Source: DATAVK01 sp036267755 (lineage in GTDB: Bacteria; Actinomycetota; Actinomycetes; JAFAQI01). From it: DNA of 10,776 bases. Positions 6,897 to 10,776 of this stretch are shown piece after piece (within the stretch, counting starts at the first letter, position 1; each line of letters opens with the position of its first letter). The notes beneath the pieces were generated by a model. That model was not told the origin of the DNA, did not search any database, and worked only from the letters and a program-made list of their open reading frames with translations. A program made the position numbers and the translations under genes. The DNA lies in the NCBI GenBank assembly GCA_036267755.1, contig DATAVK010000083.1:1-10776 (forward strand). Reading direction: 5' to 3'.

Positions 6897-8839
6897 CGAT
6901 CACGGTCCACACCGACACCGACGCACCCGATCTCCGGGTCGAGCGACTCGAGGTCATCCACCAGCGGGGTGGACCGGAAGCGGCACTCGACGCTGCCGTC
7001 GGACACCTGCGCGGTCTGCAGGACAAGGCCGGCTGGTGGAAGGGCGAGCTCGAGACCAACGTCACGATGGACGCCGAAGACCTGCTGCTGCGTGAGTTCC
7101 TCGGGATCCGCACCGACGAGGAGACCGAGCAGGCGGCGCGCTGGATCCGCTCACAGCAGCGCGAGGACGGCACCTGGGCCAACTTCTACGGCGGCCCAGG
7201 TGACCTGTCCACGACCATCGAGGCCTACGTCGCACTGCGGCTGGCCGGCGACCCGGTGGACGCGCCGCACATGCAGTCGGCCCTGGACTTCGTCCTCGGC
7301 AACGGCGGCCTGGAACGATCGCGGGTCTTCACTCGGCTGTGGCTCGCGTTGTTCGGTGTGTGGTCGTGGGACGACCTGCCCAACCTGCCACCCGAGATGA
7401 TCCATCTGCCGACCTGGTTCCCGTTCAACCTCTACGACTGGGCCTGCTGGGCCCGGCAGACCGTCGTACCGCTGACGATCGTTGCCACCCTGCGGCCCTG
7501 CCGGCCGTTGCCGTTCTCCCTCGACGAACTGCGCACCGGCGAGCCGTTGGCGCCGATGTCTCCGCCGTACACCTGGGCCGGTTTCTTCCAGCGGGTCGAC
7601 AAGGCACTGCATGCCTACGCGCGCCGGCCGATCCGCCTGCTTCGCCGGTCCTCGATGCGTCGGGCGGCCGAGTGGATCCTGGCCCACCAGGAGGCGGACG
7701 GCTCCTGGGGTGGCATCCAGCCGCCGTGGGTGTACTCGATCCTCGCGCTGCACCTGATGGGCTACTCGCTCGACCATCCGGCGGTCGCCGCCGGGATCAC
7801 CGGGCTCGACCGGTTCCTGATCCACGAGGACAGCCCGCAAGGCGTCGTCCGCCGGCTCGAGGCCTGCCAGTCGCCGGTCTGGGACACCGGGCTTGCCCTG
7901 ACCGCGCTGCTCGACGCGGGCGTCCCGGCCGACGACGAGGGCGTGCTGCGGGCCGCCGACTGGCTGCTCGACGAGGAGATCACCGTCACGGGTGATTGGT
8001 CGGTACGCCGACCGGACGTCGAGCCGGGCGGCTGGGCGTTCGAGTTCGACAACGACGGCTACCCCGATACCGACGACACCGCCGAGATCGTGCTGGCACT
8101 GCGACGGGTGGAGCATCCCGAGCCGGATCGGCAGCGGGCCACCGTCGAGCGCGCGGTCAGCTGGACTGTCGGCATGCAGTGCAAGGACGGTGGCTGGGGC
8201 GCCTTCGACGCCGACAACACCCGCGAGTTGGCCTACAAGCTGCCGTTCTGCGACTTCGGCGCGGTCATCGACCCGCCGTCCGCCGACGTGACGGCGCACG
8301 TCGTCGAGATGATGGCGCACGAGGGTCGCGCCGACGACGAGGCCTGCCGGCGAGGCATCGCCTGGCTGCTCAAGACCCAAGAGCGGGACGGCTCGTGGTT
8401 CGGGCGGTGGGGCTCCAACTTCGTTTACGGCACAGGTGCCGTCGTCCCTGCACTCGTCGCCGCGGGGATCAGCCCCCGCAACCCACGGATCCGACGGGCC
8501 GTGCACTGGCTCGAGGCGAAGCAGTCGGACGACGGCGGCTGGGGCGAGGACATGCGCTCCTACTCCGACCCGACGTGGTCGGGTCGTGGCACCTCGACCG
8601 CCTCGCAGACCGCGTGGGCGCTGCTGGCCCTGCTGGCCGCGGGGGAGCGGGACTCCGAGGCGACCCGGCGCGGCGTCGAGTGGCTGGTCGAACACCAGCG
8701 CGCCGACGGCACCTGGGACGAGCCGGAGTTCACCGGCACCGGCTTCCCCGGCCACTTCTTCATCAACTACCACCTCTACCGGCTGGTGTTCCCGGTCTCC
8801 GCGCTGGGCCGGTACGTCAACGGTGCTCGCCATGACTGA
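6893..8839 (+). CDS. shc: Squalene-hopene cyclase
   Basis: This 648-residue class II triterpene cyclase, a monotopic membrane enzyme, folds squalene into hopene (and hopanol). It is hpnF in hopanoid nomenclature. The catalytic acid motif DTDDTAE is at 392-398 (Asp392, Asp394, Asp395), fitting the DXDDTA consensus whose middle Asp protonates squalene. Repeated QW motifs are visible along the protein: QREDGTW (near 89-95), QEADGSW (266-272), QCKDGGWGAFDADN, QERDGSWFGRWG, QSDDGGWGED and QRADGTWDEPEFTGTGFPG, the last leading into the conserved C-terminal HFFINYHLYRLVFP stretch. The N-terminal AGWWKGELETNVTMDAED block is also typical. The length is normal. It starts with a GTG that overlaps the previous stop (GTGA) and has a strong Shine-Dalgarno; its last 8 nt overlap the next gene. 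No catalytic residue that I can check is missing, so an active cyclase is expected. Confidence 0.97.
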   Translation: MTITVHTDTDAPDLRVERLEVIHQRGGPEAALDAAVGHLRGLQDKAGWWKGELETNVTMDAEDLLLREFLGIRTDEETEQAARWIRSQQREDGTWANFYGGPGDLSTTIEAYVALRLAGDPVDAPHMQSALDFVLGNGGLERSRVFTRLWLALFGVWSWDDLPNLPPEMIHLPTWFPFNLYDWACWARQTVVPLTIVATLRPCRPLPFSLDELRTGEPLAPMSPPYTWAGFFQRVDKALHAYARRPIRLLRRSSMRRAAEWILAHQEADGSWGGIQPPWVYSILALHLMGYSLDHPAVAAGITGLDRFLIHEDSPQGVVRRLEACQSPVWDTGLALTALLDAGVPADDEGVLRAADWLLDEEITVTGDWSVRRPDVEPGGWAFEFDNDGYPDTDDTAEIVLALRRVEHPEPDRQRATVERAVSWTVGMQCKDGGWGAFDADNTRELAYKLPFCDFGAVIDPPSADVTAHVVEMMAHEGRADDEACRRGIAWLLKTQERDGSWFGRWGSNFVYGTGAVVPALVAAGISPRNPRIRRAVHWLEAKQSDDGGWGEDMRSYSDPTWSGRGTSTASQTAWALLALLAAGERDSEATRRGVEWLVEHQRADGTWDEPEFTGTGFPGHFFINYHLYRLVFPVSALGRYVNGARHD

Positions 8840-10337
8840 TCTGACGATCGCCGCGCCGCTGCGCCTCGAGGCGATGGCGGTCCGGTCCGGCCTGCCGGCA
8901 TCCAGCGGTCGCGTGGTGCGGACCGGCATGGGTGCCCGTCGTACCGCGGGTCGGCTGTCCCGGATCGCCGGCGACGGCCCGCTCGCCGTGCTCGGCGTCG
9001 CTGGCGCGCTGCAACGCGACCTGCAGCCGGGTGACCTTGTCGTGGCGTCGGAGATCCGCCGGGCCGATGATCCGAGCGCGCCGGTGGCGACCTGCCCGTC
9101 CGCGCCGCTGCTCGCCGGGGCGCTGCGGCGGGCCGGGCTGAAGGTCCACGTTGGGCCGATCGTCACCACCGATCGGGTCGTTCACGGCGCGGCCCGTGAC
9201 GCTCTCGCCACGACCGGTGCACTCGCGGTCGACATGGAGTCAGCGGACCTCGTCGCCCCCTGGCCGCTTCGCCCGCTCGCCGTCGTACGCGCCATCGTCG
9301 ACACCCCGGACGCGCCGTTGATGCGGCCCGCGACCTTGCGGCGTGGCGTGCAGGCGCTGGGATCGCTGCGCCGGGCCGCGGTCGTCGTGGCGGACTGGGC
9401 TGCGGCCACGTCGGCACGCGGCGTAGTGCTCGCCGCACCGCGGTCGTTCTGCGCCGGCGTCGAGCGGGCGATCGACATCGTCAGCCGAGCGTTGCAGCGC
9501 TTCGGTGCGCCGGTGTACGTGCGACGGCAGATCGTGCACAACGCGCACGTGGTCGCCGATCTCGAGTCGCGGGGCGCGGTGTTCGTCGAGGAGCTCGACG
9601 AGGTCCCGCCGGGCGCTCGCGTCGTACTCGCCGCCCACGGGGTCGCGCCGACGGTGCGGCACCAGGCGGTCGAGCGTTCGCTGTCGGTGATCGACGCGAC
9701 CTGCCCGTTGGTGGCGAAGGTCCACAGCGAGGTACGCCGGTACGCCGGAGCCGGGCACACCGTCGTCCTCATCGGCCATGCCGACCACGAGGAAGTCATC
9801 GGGACCGTAGGCGAGGCACCCGAACGGGTGCGGGTCGTCGCCGACGAGGCAGAGGCCGCCGCGGTCGAGGTCGACGACCCCGACCGGGTCTCCTACGTGA
9901 TGCAGACGACGCTGGCGGTCGACGACGGCGACCGGATCTCCCACGTGCTGCGCTCCCGGTTCCCGCAGCTCCGCGCGCCGAGACAGGACGACATCTGTTA
10001 CGCCACCAGCAACCGGCAGCAGGCGGTCCGTGAAATCGCCGGCGACGTCGACCTGGTGCTCGTGGTCGGATCGACCAACTCGTCGAACTCGCTGCGTCTG
10101 GTCGAAGTCGCCCAGCGCGCCGGGGTTCCGTCGTACCTGGTCGATGCGGTCGCCGATGTCGACCTCGGCTGGCTCGACGGCGTTCAGCGGATCGGCCTCA
10201 CGGCCGGTGCGTCAGCGCCCCCCCATCTCGTCGACGACATCGTCGGCGTGCTCTCCGGCCTCGGAACCGTGACGGTGCATGAGCACCGTTCGGTCGAGGA
10301 GGACGTCCGTTTCACCCTGCCTAAGGAAGTGAGCTGA
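8832..10337 (+). CDS. HpnG-IspH fusion: adenosylhopane nucleosidase/phosphorylase joined to HMBPP reductase
   Basis: One open frame of 501 codons encodes two enzymes. Residues 1 to about 190 resemble MTA/SAH nucleosidase-purine phosphorylases: Glu13 near the N-terminus, GVAGALQRDLQPGDLVVAS, AVDMESA (132-138, ribose-binding Glu136), and RAIVDTPD with Asp157 as likely catalytic acid. In hopanoid clusters this is HpnG, which removes adenine from adenosylhopane. Residues from about 197 are a full IspH, the [4Fe-4S] enzyme making IPP and DMAPP from HMBPP. Its three cluster cysteines are Cys207 (PRSFCAGVERA), Cys291 (DATCPLVAKVH) and Cys389 (DDICYATSNRQ). Also present are His236 (VHNAH), His269 (AAHGV), His319-x-Glu321, Thr360 in MQTTLAVDD, NSSNS (416-420) and TAGASAP. 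The linker (about 180-196) is short, with no stop or evident Shine-Dalgarno. The ATG overlaps shc by 8 nt. The HpnG half is slightly short for the family. I am confident of both domains; a fused protein product is inferred from the uninterrupted frame. Confidence 0.92.
   Translation: MTDLTIAAPLRLEAMAVRSGLPASSGRVVRTGMGARRTAGRLSRIAGDGPLAVLGVAGALQRDLQPGDLVVASEIRRADDPSAPVATCPSAPLLAGALRRAGLKVHVGPIVTTDRVVHGAARDALATTGALAVDMESADLVAPWPLRPLAVVRAIVDTPDAPLMRPATLRRGVQALGSLRRAAVVVADWAAATSARGVVLAAPRSFCAGVERAIDIVSRALQRFGAPVYVRRQIVHNAHVVADLESRGAVFVEELDEVPPGARVVLAAHGVAPTVRHQAVERSLSVIDATCPLVAKVHSEVRRYAGAGHTVVLIGHADHEEVIGTVGEAPERVRVVADEAEAAAVEVDDPDRVSYVMQTTLAVDDGDRISHVLRSRFPQLRAPRQDDICYATSNRQQAVREIAGDVDLVLVVGSTNSSNSLRLVEVAQRAGVPSYLVDAVADVDLGWLDGVQRIGLTAGASAPPHLVDDIVGVLSGLGTVTVHEHRSVEEDVRFTLPKEVS
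10323..10329 (+). promoter_or_regulatory. Shine-Dalgarno for hpnH
   Basis: AAGGAAG lies 10 nt before the ATG at 10340, inside the last codons of the fusion gene. The spacing is slightly long for this ATG; in-frame ATGs at 10346 and 10352 would be still farther away, so the first ATG is preferred. Confidence 0.6.
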
Positions 10338-10339
10338 AC

Positions 10340-10776
10340 ATGGCGATGCCCATGCGTCAGAACCTGCGCCTCGGCGCTTACCTCGCCAAGCAGAAGCTCG
10401 GAGGCAACCCGAAGTTCCCCTTGGTGATGGAGCTCGAGCCGTTGTTCGCGTGCAACCTCAAGTGCGCGGGCTGCGGCAAGATCCAGCAGCCGCACACCGT
10501 GCTCAAGCAGCGGATGTCGGTCGAGCAGGCAGTCGGCGCTGTCGAGGAATGCGGCGCGCCGATCGTCTCGATCGCGGGCGGCGAACCGTTGATGCACAAG
10601 GAAATCGACGAGATCGTGCGTCAGCTGCTCGCCAAGAAGCGGATCGTGATGCTGTGCACGAACGCGGTGCTGCTGCCGAAGTTCCTGCACAAGTTCACGC
10701 CGCACCCGGACTTCTCGTGGATGGTCCACATCGACGGTCTGCGGGAGCGTCACGACGAGTCGGTCTGCAAGGACGG
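10340..10776 (+). CDS. hpnH: Radical SAM adenosylhopane synthase HpnH, 3' truncated by window end
   Basis: The first 145 codons of a radical SAM enzyme run off the window. HpnH adds a 5'-deoxyadenosyl radical to hopene, giving adenosylhopane, the substrate of the HpnG domain encoded just upstream. The diagnostic [4Fe-4S]/SAM motif CNLKCAGC is at 38-45 (Cys38, Cys42, Cys45), preceded by PLVMELEPLFA, as in known HpnH proteins. Further family features are KIQQP after the cluster, ECGAPIVSIAGGEPLMHKEI (SAM-binding GGEP), a CTNAVLLP strand-loop, and VHIDGLRERHDESVCKDG at the end of the visible part. The N-terminus MAMPMRQNLRLGAYLAKQKLGG has three in-frame methionines; the first is chosen because of the AAGGAAG upstream. 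The gap to the preceding stop is only 2 nt. In this family the full protein is typically well over 300 residues, so more than half is missing here. Confidence 0.95.
   Translation, partial: MAMPMRQNLRLGAYLAKQKLGGNPKFPLVMELEPLFACNLKCAGCGKIQQPHTVLKQRMSVEQAVGAVEECGAPIVSIAGGEPLMHKEIDEIVRQLLAKKRIVMLCTNAVLLPKFLHKFTPHPDFSWMVHIDGLRERHDESVCKD

Noticed and set aside
8436..8831. Upstream extension of the HpnG-IspH frame by 132 codons
   Set aside because: The extension is a Ser/Arg/Pro-rich out-of-frame reading of shc. The ATG at 8832 gives a normal HpnG N-terminus and an overlap like the other junctions.
7151..9169. 672-codon open frame on the minus strand
   Set aside because: It is antisense to shc and the fusion gene, has an Arg/Gly/Asp-rich composition without domain motifs, and arises from the codon bias of shc.
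9380..9430. Possibility that the HpnG-IspH fusion is a sequencing frameshift artefact
   Set aside because: The frame is the same on both sides, domain similarity runs up to the junction from each side, and there is no homopolymer run there. It can only be settled with reads, so it is listed as a refuting test.
9769..9804. Apparent loss of a conserved acidic residue in IspH (EVIGT instead of EVEGT)
   Set aside because: The proton-relay Glu in E. coli IspH is the one in His-x-Glu (HPE), which is kept here as His319-x-Glu321. The second Glu is not the catalytic one.

Overview
The window comes from a very GC-rich, strongly GC3-biased genome that uses GTG starts and has no TTA leucine codon that I noticed. 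It is almost certainly an actinomycete. The genes fit this: a PBP2/RodA-type pair as in the mre clusters of mycelial or rod-shaped actinobacteria, a PucR-family regulator, and a hopanoid cluster in the actinobacterial order with its own prenyl diphosphate synthase. I cannot name the genus.

Layout. Positions 1-1457 (+) hold the end of a probable penicillin-binding protein and a complete RodA/SEDS glycosyltransferase, coupled by an ATGA overlap. Positions 1465-2667 (-) hold a PucR-type transcriptional regulator, convergent with rodA (7 bp gap) and divergent from the hopanoid operon. Positions 2668-2777 are a 110-bp divergent control region with two perfect-armed inverted repeats. From 2778 to the window edge all genes are on + and tightly packed: hpnC, hpnD, hpnE, a trans-polyprenyl diphosphate synthase, shc (hpnF), an HpnG-IspH fusion gene, and the first 145 codons of hpnH. 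Junctions are 4-nt ATGA/GTGA overlaps, one 8-nt overlap, and one 2-nt gap, so this looks like a single polycistronic, translationally coupled unit.

How the genes work together. The prenyl synthase makes the allylic diphosphate (FPP is needed). HpnD joins two FPP to presqualene diphosphate, HpnC turns that into hydroxysqualene, and HpnE reduces it to squalene. Squalene-hopene cyclase (Shc) makes hopene. HpnH (radical SAM) adds an adenosyl group and the HpnG domain removes adenine, opening the route to C35 bacteriohopanepolyols. The IspH domain makes IPP and DMAPP, the precursors at the very start of the route.

The most notable item is 8832-10337. One uninterrupted 501-codon frame joins an adenosylhopane nucleosidase/phosphorylase (HpnG, late step) to a complete-looking IspH (last MEP-pathway step). 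I can see the catalytic and cluster-binding residues expected in both halves. The PucR regulator with a 21-bp palindrome at its own start is a second lead, as a candidate local controller of hopanoid synthesis. No RNA genes, mobile elements, CRISPR arrays or gene-free stretches over 300 bp were seen.
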